From Heliopora coerulea (lineage: Eukaryota > Cnidaria > Anthozoa > Scleralcyonacea > Helioporidae), in the NCBI GenBank assembly GCA_030142905.1, contig JASJOG010000555.1:1-64000 (forward strand): 64,000 bases of DNA, given 5' to 3'. Position 1 is the stretch's first letter, and each line of letters opens with the position of its first letter. The notes under the pieces were generated by a model. That model saw nothing but the letters and a program-made list of their open reading frames with translations. It searched no databases and had not been told where the DNA came from. The position numbers were made by a program, and so were the translations under genes. Positions 23,491-35,900 of this stretch are shown here, piece by piece.

Positions 23491-26400
23491 TTACCACATG
23501 GTAGACACTGTGTTCATATGTAAATTATTTAACGGGGGATAAGAATAGGCGCTTCCGCCGAAGACGTGGGCCTCCTGTGTTGTGTTTTGCATTGGGATAT
23601 GATGAAGAGCAGTATGTTGGGCCATTTTCATGTAATTAGGGTTACTTTGGTCTCGTAGAAGCCCCGTTCCGTACCCATTATCGGGCGAGGTAGTGTTTCC
23701 ACTTGAATGCAAACCATCGATTCTGGAATGACCGTCGAACTGTGCTTCACCTGGTGAAAAAACTGCACGATTTCCATAGTATTCTCCGTTGTTGAGAAGA
23801 TCTAAAATGTATTGAAGTAATATGTAAAATGAAATTTACGGGTTTCATTCACATGCTGAAAAATATTCGTCGAAAATCCAAAGTCAATAGACCTCAAATG
23901 TGCCAGTTTGCGGTACGTTTAAAAAAATAAAAAAAAAAGGAAGTCCGTTGGCTTCGAGAAATCCCACAGGTATAGACATACATGATTATTTCTCCTTATA
24001 AACAGATAAGGATAACTAGAAACACTTCTGATATGATCTCGGGGTGCTTACTACGCCACTCGTTCTCAATTGAGCCCAAAATAAAAGTGAAAATTCTTGC
24101 AAGCGGTTCTCAACTTACCATTGATTTCAAATTTCACTCGTACACTGCAAATTCATTCTTAAGTTTTACTTATGCCAATGTGAACTTCTATGTGATTTTT
24201 TTTTTTTGTTTTTTGGGGTTTTTTTTTATAAATTTTAGAATAAAACAATCTGAAATCTCTTTGCTTTAGCAATTGGCAACAAATAAACAGCTGTCACATC
24301 CAGATGGCATGACTGTATGTGATTGCCTAGTCCCCTTGTCTCGAGCCGAGCCAACATCTGCCATGACCGTTTAACACGCTGGACTTTCATTGCCTTCCAT
24401 CTCTGCTTCTTTCTGGCAAAATATCCGATCCATTAAGGGCATAAAAGATAAGAGTTTAAAACACATTTCGAGTCGCCGCTACGCGTGTCTTTTAATTTTA
24501 AAAACAAATTTTAATTATGACTTTCTGAATAAGCTAGTCATACAGAAAAGATACTTATCTACTTAACACTCTAATGGCCCAAATATTTTGTATTAGGGAT
24601 TTTTGTGTTTACTCTGGCGATTATCACTGCTTCATCTTTAGAACTTACAATAAACTTATAGTTATATTCAGCTTTAATTCTACTTGAAACTTCACAGTCA
24701 TAAGGTGTACGCCAATTTAATTCGTTTGCTTCGTTGGCGAAAATGTTTGCGAGATTTTGGTTGGTAGTTCACCCGTGAGGACAAGACCATTTTTCCTTTG
24801 CCAAAAACACATCGAAATTTCGGAAGTGCGTATGCGGCTTTTTGTGGTTTTTGTATTTATCGAGCGATAAATGAAAAAATGCTTCGATTGACAGTGTTAA
24901 ACGACTAAAGTAAAGATGAAAGGTTTGTTAAGTGAAGTTTACATGAGTGGTGCTTAACTAATGAGGACGGAAAGTTCGGAAAAAATACCGTCTGTGGCTT
25001 ACCGCAGATGAGTTGAAGATTGTAAGATTTATTATCGACAAGAAACTGTGTATACGCTTTAGACCTGACTGCAAAGAAAATATTTCGAAAGCGTGCTGTT
25101 GTCTTAGGAGGCTCAAGTATTTGATATCTAAGAGCTCATGAGAGCGAGTAGGGATCGCATTTCTGTCGTAAAATGTTATACTTCTGATGGAAAAACGTGT
25201 TTTAATGTAACCAGCTGCATTTGCGTTAGCTGAGAATAATTTTTGGCCTCAACTTTCTCAGCTAGTCCTATGTAATCATCGGTGACAGACCGTGGGAGCT
25301 GTTGCAGGTGTTCACAGTTTCTCGGCTCTACATAATTCAAACTTCTCCTTTGGTTTTAAAAAAAAAAGTAAAAATAAATTTATAAAAGGATGAAAAAGAA
25401 TCACTTTTACTCGTTTGGGGTTTCAGCAATCGGTAAAATATAGGTGCAATCCAATTTTGTCGTTGTATAGCTGGCGTGGTTAATCTTTGGACTGTTTTTC
25501 CTTTTTGGAACAATTGATTCCGATGTTGTTTGTTGGGGAAAAAAAATAAAAATGTTTTACTTTGTGGACGTTTTAGAAGCCCTTTGTGTCTAAATGAAGG
25601 AAGATGTCAAAATATGAAGAAACAAAAAGGGACGTAAGCCATCGATGAGTTTGCTTTGATCCGAAACAATGTCGTTATAGAATCACAACAATCTCTATCG
25701 TTTCTCATAGGATCGGACAGAGTCGACACATAATGTTTTCAAATTATAATGTGAGTTGTTTTGAATTATTAAAGAAACCTTGAAGCCAGTGAAACAAACT
25801 TGTGTATGGCGCACGCTTTTTTTTATGTACCTTCCTAAACTCCCGCAGTATTGTCCAAAAACCCGTCGCCGTTCCAAAGGTGATCAGTTGCGTGTGATTT
25901 AGGGATTTTGTTTCAACATTCAAAATTACATCGATGTCTAATTAATCATTATATGAAAAAAAGGAAGATGGGGAGGGACAGTAAACAAGGCTGTTAACGA
26001 ACCTTTTGATTTAAAACAAACATTACCGTAGTATGTGTTGTGGGAATGAAGTAACACTGAACAGGCAGTTTTCAGTAGGCAAAAAATTTACCCGTTTGAA
26101 TATAGCGAGATGTATGTACTATCTTATAGCTGGTACAAACCTTGTGTTTGGAATGTGCACTGAGGGTCTAACAAGGCTCCTACCATTCCTTCAAGTATAT
26201 CTTGACTTTCTGCTCCTTTTCGTGGAGATCTTCGTGTTTTTCCCCTACTCTGAGAGCCATTTAACCCACTGTTATTCAACCGTCTTTCCTTTGACCTTCG
26301 GTTTTGAAACCACACTTGGATCACTCTCATTGACAAGCCAGTCTCTTGCGCCAGCTTCTCCCTCATGTGTCTTGTCGGCTTCGGTGTGGCAGCGAATGCG

Positions 26401-27248
26401 GCCTTGAGAATTTCGAGTTGTTTGGCCTTTATGGTCGTCCTCGGACCTCTTCTCTTCCCATTGGCTCCGTTTTCACCGTCTTCCTCCAAGACACCCTCGT
26501 CCTCTTCTTTCACGGCTTCCTCGCATTCCATCTCCGTCCTGTTCGGCGACTCAGTATCTAAGAACGCAAGTTGTCCCTTTTGTGAAAAAGCCAATAATGA
26601 TTGGGGTGGATCAAGATACCTCCTCTATCAGATCCAATTTTCATAATACGCAAGCGTATGTACATATATAGCTACATTTGAAAACTTACTTTCAATATCA
26701 TGTAAATGCATATCATAGTCTTCCTTGCACACGAATTTCGTACCTCCAACGTGGTACAGCTCGTCTCCAGTCGACATTTCTTTCATACACATTGAACAGC
26801 AAAAACACTCAATATGAAATACCATATCCTTAGCACGACGCACCAAATTCGTTGGCAAAATACCTTCGTCGCATCCAGAGCATTTTGTCCCGTAGCGCCT
26901 GAAAAATAAAAACCGAAAGAAACTTCTTCACTGAGCGTATCTCCGGTACAAATCAATGACACACACGAGCAACTTCGGTAAGGGAACTGAGAAAGATTAG
27001 ATTGAACCAAGACGTTCCGTCTTTGTATAAGAAACCAATCTCAGCAAACGGGTCAACAAGTTATTAGGATTAACAAACCTATAAAAGTCTTTGGCACAGT
27101 AAAGTTTCCCCTCTCTCGAGTAGCATTTCTCGGTCAAGAGGTGCTTGCATTCATAGCATTGTAGACAATTCGTGTGCCACATACAATCCAGAACTTTCAA
27201 TAAGTATTTGTCCACAATTGGAAGGTTACATCCGGAACACTGAACCAT
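23491..27248 (-). CDS. Lhx1/5: LIM-homeobox transcription factor of the Lhx1/Lhx5 (Lim1) group, complete
   Basis: Exons 27248-27079, 26898-26690, 26557-26141 and 23801-23491 join in phase to 368 aa. LIM domain 1 (about residues 4-54) shows [14 protein letters not shown] and a final CAKD; LIM domain 2 (about 63-115) shows [14 protein letters not shown] and FVCKEDY. These are paired zinc fingers for protein contacts such as LDB. An acidic linker (about 129-155) leads to the homeodomain (about 161-220), with [13 protein letters not shown] and the recognition helix [15 protein letters not shown]. The C-terminus is low-complexity and ends in Met-Trp-stop; vertebrate LHX1 also ends in Trp. LREGKLYC-like and [13 protein letters not shown] motifs place it in the Lhx1/5 class rather than Lhx2/9 or Islet. 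It is a nuclear DNA-binding regulator, in animals linked to axial and neural patterning. One copy here would be the pre-duplication form of vertebrate LHX1 and LHX5. Confidence 0.95.
23802..26140 (-). other. Large third intron of Lhx1/5
   Basis: 2.3 kb without a recognisable exon, tandem array or inverted repeat on either strand. Poly-T and poly-A runs occur at 24197-24230 and 23922-23938. Long introns of developmental regulators often hold enhancers, but nothing here shows one directly. Confidence 0.5.
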
Positions 27249-30200
27249 ATTTTACAATCATTCGCTTTCTAAGCTTCGTTTGTCTCAGCCGCTCAAGAAC
27301 TCCGTATCTCGAGGCACATTGATGCTGGAGCAGTTTGTTTTTACAAATTTATGCCTGGAGAACGCTTAACTCCTTTATTTCGCACTATAGGCGGTATCTC
27401 CGCCTCTTTCCAGCTGTCGGGGTCATAAAAATTCTGAATAAATCAAGCAGCATGACCAACAATATTTGAATAACCTGTAATTTTTAAAAGTATTTCGCAA
27501 TTCGACGGCTGTGCTGCACTGATTCTACGCGGCGATCTTTTCCCCGATCACGTTCGTGATGGCAAGTCTTTTTGCAGGTCATTCTTCATTTTCTACCTTC
27601 GAAAGGTTATTTTTTTCTTAAATAAAGTCATACTAGTCAATGGAGGTCTTCGCTTGATTGCGGCGGACGTGGGAAATTTTTGCCCCTCAATTTTTACCCC
27701 TTGGTCGGGGAAGCGCCTAAACTGAGAAAAATACTTTTCGATAGCTTTGCCCGAAACTTGTGGGGTTAGAAGGATATTCAGGTTTGCAACAAGACGAAAA
27801 TTATCACAGTCTCAAGGAGCGTCTGTCACTCACCTGCGATTATCACTGACAACAAAGATCATAAAAGTACCGCCAACAATAAAATGTAGCTTTCGTGTTA
27901 ACAAACATATTGTGTAAATTCTGTCTTTTATATATAGTAAACTTCCACCCATATCAAAAGTTCTTTTACAAAACAATCTTTCAGTATATTTCTAATCGGC
28001 ATAGATTGCGTCGGCTCCTCCGTGTTAATGCTCCGGGCGACAACGCACCTTTGCCAAAGCGCGTGGATTTGTTACAAACGTATATGTTACGGAATTGACG
28101 GGAGTTTCTTGATGAATTGTTTGTTTTTTTGTTTTTGCACATTGTATCAGTTATTTCCTGTGAAAAACGCACTCTTTGTCTGATAATTGAAAGGTAAAAA
28201 CCTACATGAAAGTGTCTTCGCATGGACTGGAAACTTCCAAAGTTACATCTCTTCATTTCCCTCAGTATGAGACGAAGACGGCCTATGGAGGCTGTTACGG
28301 GTGCACCGTTCGCCTTTCGCTACTTCGTGCGGTTCAGGATCAGATCAGTTCTGCATGTTCGTACGTCTTACATGAGCTTTGTGCTGACTGAGTTAACGTA
28401 TCACCTGCATATTGTTTGTTGGTTTTTTTTGTTTTTGTTCTTTTATTTTTGGTCGCGACCTTCGCTGAAACTTTAATGCTACAGTATTCTTGGCGATCAT
28501 AGTTAACAAAATGCATAAAAACCTCCAATAATATTATTTATTTTTCTTGTGTACCCCCACTTGAATTTAACAGTGATCTACCAGGGAAATTCAGCTTAAA
28601 CAATATTCTAGTATAATCCTAATTTAGTGTTATCAAGTTTTCGTTGGTAGTAAAGGACGCACAGTGTGAAAAGTGATACCAAAGTGCAAACACTAGAACA
28701 CAAGCGCAGTCTGTTGGTCCAGACGTGATTCGATATTGCCGGAAAAATGGCCGATATTAGTTACAATATCGTGGGAGAAGTCGACATTGTTTATGGACTT
28801 TTGTCTGCGTCGTTAAAGCCTGAAAACGTGAAGAGTAACTTAGCGTAACAAGTGAGTTAGTTGCAGCTGTTGCGATTTACGTGTAAGTGCTCTTGAAAGG
28901 CGTGTTACTGAAGACAATGCATGATGAACAATATGTATATAAAACTAAACCTGTTAAGTTATTGCAAGATTACAAGAAAAGAGGACAAAATCTCTGGCAA
29001 GCTTTTAAATCTGAAATGTTCGATGTCATTATATACAAGGGAAAAAGAGGCATTGGTGGACAAGTGCTTTGATTTCGGCTTATCTAATTTGTAATCGTGT
29101 GAAACCCTGAACGTAAGAGTTTCATTCTTGTTTTGTAATCAATACTCTACTGCATGAACATACCTGAAATCTAATCTTCTACAAAAAAATAACTGTTCAC
29201 AATTTTCAAAATATTTCCATCTTTGATTATCCCAAAAAGTTCACTAGAAGGTATTTGGCCTGTTGGGTCTTCCATCGTTTTGTGTTGGCAAAGTCGTTAT
29301 TCAACTCTAAATAGTACAAAGTTTAGTACTTTCCAATTTCGCAAAGAAGTAATCAGTTAGGACAACAAGCTGTCGACGAGTCAGAACCAAAATATTCGGG
29401 AAAAGCCAGTAGACAAAGCCAAATTGCAGTTTGATGAAAATTCTCTATAATAGATTCATGGAAATTAATTATTTTTACCGCAATACTAAAAGTGCGATTT
29501 GAATTTCCTTGTCTAACGAACCAGCAATATCTTGATTGGCATAATGTAGATAAACTAGAGGTCAATGGCTGAGTAAGACTCGTTCATAATATTTTCAACT
29601 TTTATATGGCCGTGTTATTTGTTTACATTAGCTTAATCTGGTTTTCAAAATGATAATAAACAGCATTGAGGTTACAGGAGTACATCAGAGCTAATGAGTT
29701 AAAGCGGGAACCGTAAAGCTGTTTCAAAGCTTTTCCTGCATTTAGTAACTTGTACGGGATCAAAACACAATTCAATTGTCGTCTTTGGTGTTTTTGCGAA
29801 AGAAAATGGAACGTGTAGGTTAGAGAGGGCACCATGTAATTTTACAGAACAGAGGATAAGATGATGGCAAAACGGACGCGCTTGGGATTTTCTCTGACAA
29901 GCGATCGCGAGTTTACGTGTGTTAATCCACGATTTCACTTGTAGCAGGTGCTATATAATGACTGTGTAGTAGATATTGCGCAAATTGTGATTAAATATAT
30001 TGAAACATGCACGAGCAAAATATCGAACACAGCAACTTCAAATTAATATCGCGTCGAGGCCACCACTTACGTACACAAGTCAGCAACCCAACCAGGATTT
30101 TTTCCTAACCGCTCTCCATCTCAGTCTCGTTAACTCAGTCATTTAAAACGTCTCTCTGGCCACGAGAAGATTTGAGGTTGGGTCTCCATCTCGGCTTTAG

Positions 30201-30500
30201 AAATGTTTTCTGAAGATTTGGGCTTCACGCCCGTCGCTGGATCTTCTGTTTTAGTTCCAAGCTTCACCTACGCTCTATACATGCCATGTAAATCCACCTA
30301 ATAGATACGTATTTGAAGGAAAATGAAGTTACGTCGAAAAGCAGAGTTACAACGTCGGGCAAGCACTCACACCAACTTATAATACTCGCACACCTGTATA
30401 TAATACACTCGCGTAGGTTGGTGTGTGAGTGTATGCATGTTTCTTGCCTCAAACGTGTTTGAAACAAATAGCTCATCGTATGATGGACTGATTAACTAAC
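27249..30500. other. Upstream region of Lhx1/5; no convincing gene
   Basis: Contains the presumed Lhx1/5 promoter. A 34-codon frame at 28747-28851 (plus) has a good start context (AAAATGGCC) and mixed amino-acid use, and a further frame at 28887-29072 (plus) ends in a basic stretch, but neither has clear splice partners or a family. No tandem or inverted repeat stands out. Confidence 0.45.
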
Positions 30501-30597
30501 CTTTACTATTAAGCCCAAAAGCTAATATCCGTCGTTGGCTGAGTCTCACACGAGAAAGAAAACGACGCAGATCTTGAGACGAACTACATGCAGACAT
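30501..30597 (-). CDS. Candidate first coding exon of an unrecognised gene
   Basis: ATG at 30597 opens a 32-codon frame starting MSACSSSQDLRRFLSRVRLS and continuing with a basic amphipathic stretch, then a GTTAGT donor after 30501 (phase 1). The Ser/Arg-rich, acid-poor N-terminus would suit a mitochondrial presequence, but that is only a composition argument. It faces the plus-strand start at 30914 across 316 bp. I could not find its next exon between 27300 and 30500, so it may be an isolated open frame. Confidence 0.3.
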
Positions 30598-30913
30598 GTT
30601 GGTTTACCTGGTAAAAATAAATATAATTTACAACACGTATGCCTTAGAAAGGAAATTTCTCAAATTACTAATAACTGGCCTTACAGACATGCAGAGGGTT
30701 GATGGAGGAAGCCGAGACTAAACGATTGGTAAATTCCATCTTTTATGAGTGTTAGGAAAATGATTTAGAAAGGCTTTGTTGGGCTTAAATTTTGTACACG
30801 GTATGAAACAAGTTTTTTTAAAGAGTATTTGGTATTTTTTTCGAGGTGTATTGGAATCTGTTTTCGAAGTGTTTGTTTCTTGCTGTGTCAGTGAATCGTC
30901 ATGTTGCGAAAAG
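30598..30913. promoter_or_regulatory. Possible bidirectional promoter between the 30597 (-) and 30914 (+) starts
   Basis: Inferred only from the short spacing of two candidate divergent start codons. No core element was recognised. Confidence 0.25.
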
Positions 30914-32737
30914 ATGGCGTTTTCTGGTCTGGAGATTGCTGTGAATCGACGGAAATTAATGAAATATTTGCTTGTTGGAAAGGCAAGCGACAAATTAGGG
31001 AAGTCGGCTGATTTGTTTCTCTCAGTAGGGAAATCCACTTGCATGATGTGAAAGGGACCTCATGACAGTTGAAATTGCTGTGACGGTTGCCGAATTGGTT
31101 GGATGGAGTTCAGAAACCAGGCATGGCTTGCTGGTTATCCATCTTGCACGCTGCAACTGTGTTTACAAGAAACGGACAGAAGCAAATAAACAAAAAGCAC
31201 TACAGACTCCACTATTTAACATGCCTAATTATCACTCCTTGTTCTCTTTTCAATTGAAAATTAACAACTTCTAATTCGAGTTTTTGGCAATAGTGATCTC
31301 GGTCCCAGAGGGCGCCGATGATCATGATAATAAGAAGGATGTTATACAATACTTATGTTACAATGCTCGTTTAACTGATGATATATTTAAACTTTCGTTT
31401 AAACCACTGAACGTTGAAAGTTCAAACGTCGAGTCCAACCGTGGGGGACTTATCCATGTCATCCATACCGGGGCATTTTGCCGGGATATTCTCAGAGATG
31501 TGTGCTGCTGGGTTGGCATGTCAAAAGTCAGATGGGTGTTAAGTGTAGAGTAATTTTCAAACAAAAACAAGACCGTCCGTCACTCACAGTTCATCCAGCC
31601 TGATCATTGATTGATTGAGAACGTTGTCATTTAGGTCACCTTTAGAATTCGTATCTTGGTCAAAATGAGATCAAGGAATTACTCGTTTCAAATGATCCCC
31701 TTGAACAAATTGGTTTATTACATGCCTTTTTAACTGTGATCCTTTTAACAGCTGGAGGTTAATGGACCAAGTATTAAATAATCCGTTATTGTTTCCTTTC
31801 AAGATCGTCCAGTTATAGTTTTGTTTCAGTTCCATTTTGTCGGAAGTGAAGGAACAGTTACTCTGCCAGCAAGAGGCATGGAGCGATTCTCTAAGAAACG
31901 ATTAACCAGTTTACCTTTCACAAAGGATTTGAGGTAAATGGGAATCTTTGAACACTCCTGTTATGGCGGTATTTTTGAAGTTTATAGACTGAGTATTAAA
32001 GAGATTAGTATGTTGCAATTTGCTTTCTAGAATGTTCACTAAATTGTAAGGGATCAAGAGTACTGGAGCGGAGTAACACAACAGCCTAGTTTTGTCACTT
32101 TTGTCTTGTTGGTTAAGTTCAACACGATGTAGATGGCAACCGGACTTTTCGAGTTGACGATGCTTGGAACCTGGTGAGGAGAAGGACGCTCTAACTACTG
32201 AGGGGTGAAGTACTGAGATTTGATCTGCGACGATGAAGAATGTCTGTTCATTTTAAAGTATGTTTGCCATAAATGATAAACCTTGTTTAGTTGAGCTTGT
32301 CGTGCGTGGTTATCATAAAATTACCGAGTATAAAATCAAATGTAACTTGGATGATGGGGCTGATAGATTTGAATTTCGGTTCACCTTATTAAAAAGACCT
32401 CGCGGAGACCGACTTGAGATGAGTTATCTGGTTAACAGAAATGCTACATTTCAATTTAAAGGAGCTTCTTACATACCAATAACAAATGTTTTTCTGCAGT
32501 ATTTCTGTAAGATTGTAAGTTCAGAAAAATGGAAAATTCATACTTGTATTATAGAACAATGGTATGAACTGTTATAGGATGCTATTACCTGACATACCAA
32601 GCACTTTTTATTACATTTGAAATAGATTTGGTGAAGCATATCTTCTTGAAGGTGTGGTTTTGGGACATTTTCATGTGACAGAAATTTGCAACTCAACCCA
32701 TCTCTATCCTTGCCTATTCTTCTCCGCCCCACATTAA
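30914..32737 (+). CDS. Unrecognised 218-aa protein, five-exon model
   Basis: Proposed exons: 30914-31024, 31646-31735, 31830-31933, 32259-32498, 32626-32737. All joins keep phase (0, 0, 2, 2) and the frame ends in TAA at 32735-32737. The last three exons are the best supported: the third is open only in one frame and ends at GTAAAT; the fourth encodes PCLVELVVRGYHKITEYKIK and EFRFTLLKRPRGDRLEMSYL; the last encodes FGEAYLLEGVVLGHFHVTEI. Weak points are donors GTATTT after 32498 and GTGATC after 31735, and the choice of the first two exons. The start at 30914 has strong context (AAGATGGCG). It appears soluble, with beta-strand-like alternation in the fourth exon and no membrane segment. It reads in the same direction as RBM19, which starts 253 bp later. 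I do not recognise the family. Confidence 0.45.
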
Positions 32738-32961
32738 AGTTCTTGTCATCAGAGCTGCAGTTAGGGTTATGGTTGGGGTAAGTCTTATGTTTAGATAAGG
32801 ATGAATTTGATGCGCGAAGCCACACCGACAATGACATAACCACCTAAATTTCTGACGGGCTCAACGTTCTACTGATGTCAGCGGTTTGGGCCATTGCTCC
32901 ACGTTGGTTTGAGAAGAAATTCGTTGTATTTTATTTACACCAATATTTAGCAGCATTTTGG

Positions 32962-32967
32962 AATAAA
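32962..32967 (+). terminator. Poly(A) signal for the 218-aa gene
   Basis: AATAAA about 225 bp after the stop at 32737 and only 22 bp before the RBM19 start codon. If used, the two transcripts overlap or nearly touch. Confidence 0.3.
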
Positions 32968-32989
32968 CAAGAACCCAGCAAGGGAAAAT

Positions 32990-35900
32990 ATGTCTCGTAT
33001 TATTGTGAAGAACCTTCCAAAGAACATAAAAGAAGATAGAATGAACCAAATCTTTGCCGACATGGGACAGATCACGGACTTGAAATTGAAGTATACCAAA
33101 CATGGAGTGTTCCGACGCTTCGCGTTCGTAGGTTATAAAACCAAGACAGAAGCCCAGAGGGCACTCAAACATTTTAATAACACATTTATAGATACGTCGA
33201 AGATACAGGTTGATGTCTGTAAGGATTTTGGTGACGAAACAGCTCCGAGACCGTGGAGTAAGTACTCCGAAAAGAGTTCAGCTTTTAAAAAGAGAGCTGA
33301 GAGACTGCAGAAGAGGAAGAGGGAATTGGAAGGCACAGCAGAGGAAGAAAAACGGCAAGATAGTTCGAAAAAGAAGTTTAAGAAAAACAACAATGCTGTG
33401 TTAGGTGAACTGGAGAACGACAGTGCGTTTCAGGAGTTTCTGGAAGTGCATAAAAGTCGAAGCAATAAACATACATGGAGTAATGACGAACAACTGGGAC
33501 AGTTGAAAATGGAGGAAGATACTGAGGTTAAAAAGGTGCAGTATTTCTTGTAGTATTTTGTCAACAATGAGTGGAATTTTAGGCCTGGTTCTCATATGAT
33601 TCTAGCTCTGGTGCTTTAGCTCAGTAACCCATTCCTGTCCAAGACATCTCCCCTTGATAAGTAAAATCATCTGGCATTAGCCAGACTAAAATTAAAAAGT
33701 TGGGTATGGACCAGAAAGGGTTAACCCCATTCAGGGACAAGGACACACTTTAGTATTTCACTCTGGCTGAGGTGGAAATTCAGGCACAACAGATCAATAA
33801 AGATGTTTTTTATTGGATGACAACTCAGCAGTGACTCGACCAACACTTTATATGGTATTTGTACATAGTGATATGTCGACTACAAAATCACATCTACAAT
33901 ACACAGAGACTGCCAACTGAAAACAAAAACCTGTAGCCAAACACTACATCTGTATAAAGTTATTATCTGTTGTTTAGAAGAGGAGTACACAAATAACAGA
34001 GGTAGATGAATGATCTTCAAGCTCAATACTCAGAAAATGATTATCGAACTTGAAGATCGTTCATCTACCTCAATATATCCAAGCTCTCAGTTCTTCTTAA
34101 ACAACAAATAACAGAGTGTGGACCTTGACAAATATTTATGCAGACTCTCAAAATCTGGTGATTTTGAAATTTTTAACTATTTTCTTTATACTGTTGGAAA
34201 ACAATGATTTACAACTCTTACAATACAAGAATAAAAGAACAAAGCAACAAATAAAAGAGAACTATGAACAAAATGGGGAAAAATCATGTATGAAACAATT
34301 AATAATATAAAGTACAATTCATGAGAGTAGAATTACTTGTCCAGAATATGAAGAATTTTAATGATTAATCCACCATGTCTGGTGGAGAAGGAATTGGCTT
34401 TCCATTGTCAAAACAAAAATAATTTCTTGTTTTTTTTTTATATGGAAAAGGTTTCTTTTAAAGATTCCAGTGAGAAGATCTGCAAAGATGCCATGCAGAG
34501 GGAGGAGGATAAAGGTAAAATGATTGAATAATACATAATAGTTTTTTATATTATTTATAATTTTTCTCTACATAATTAAGAGCCTGCACATCATCAGAAG
34601 CAAAATCCATCTCATGGTTTTCAATGGAAAGCTGTTTATACTGCGTGTTGTTATTTTGAATGTAAGATCATTGAGGAACTCCTCATTCAGTTAAAGAGCT
34701 CTGATTTAAACTGACAAACATTACATATTCACACATTTAGGTAAAAAGTTCAAAGGTTGGTAACTGCTATGACTGATCTCAGATACCATTTCTTTCTCTG
34801 ACAAAGAACCTTTGCTCGAAACGTTGGAATTCTTTGATATCAGTCACGGCAGTTATCAAGCTTTGAACTTTTTACCTTAATTAGCACTGTCCACGTAGTA
34901 GTCTATTTTTATAACATTCATACATTGCTAACCTAGTCCCTTTGGGACTAACCTAAGTATTTTTAAACTCCTGTTTACCGCGGCAAATTGTTGTTTTTAC
35001 CTGAAGATGACTGTATAGTTGAAAACGTTTGTAATTTTATTTAGTTTTTAGCCTTTATTGTAAAAATATCTTTCAGTGAGCGTTATGTTGAATTAGTACT
35101 ATCATATTACAACTATCCAAGAATGTGGCTTGAGTAGCCGACTGGTTTTGTTAACAGATTGGTTTTACTGTTTCTCAAACATACTCAATTGCTGTTTTTT
35201 CACGAGAACATTTACGAAATATGCATAAGGTTGAAACTGTGTCAACTTTCTAACGAAAGAAAATTAAGAAAATAAAAGAAAATAAAAAGACTAAACTGTG
35301 GAACCACTAAAGTCATTTTGAAAGTTTTCGCATCTAAGCGGAGAAAGGCCTTTCGTTCCGTCGAGTTAGCTTCTCGAAATTGGGTGTTCGTTCCATGAAA
35401 TTTTCACAGTACGCCGTATATTGTAAGAAAAGTATGAGTAATATTGTTTTGCGTTTACTTTTGTGGCTATTCTTTGTTGAAGAGCCAGAAACAGATACAG
35501 ATGAATACGTGACCGGCTCAAATGAAGCGTCAAATATATCACTATCAGACATGGATTACCTTAAGAAGAAGGTGACATCAAGAGAAGAATCAGGGAAGAA
35601 TGAAGTAGTAGAAGAAGTTGAAAAGACAAATACAAGAAAGAACGTAACTACAAGAACTGAATGTAAAACGACACAAGTTGCTGACGGAGATGATCCAAGA
35701 CTAGAAGACTTTGAGAGAAAATCAGAATTTACCGTAAAGTTACGAGGGCTACCATTCCACGTCAAGAAGAAAGACATCATGGAATTCTTATCACCACTAA
35801 AAATTGTCGACATTAGGATGACAAAAGACAAGAAGAATCGTCCTAGCGGAAGAGCTTATGTTGACTTGGAAAGCAAAGAGGATTTAAAGGATGCTTTATC

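Noticed and set aside
28887..29072. 61-codon plus-strand frame ending in a basic tail
   Set aside because: No promoter, splice or homology evidence; kept only as a note.
31284..31550. 89-codon plus-strand frame beside the 218-aa gene
   Set aside because: Its phase does not fit the exons around it and the composition is unconvincing; including it breaks the model.
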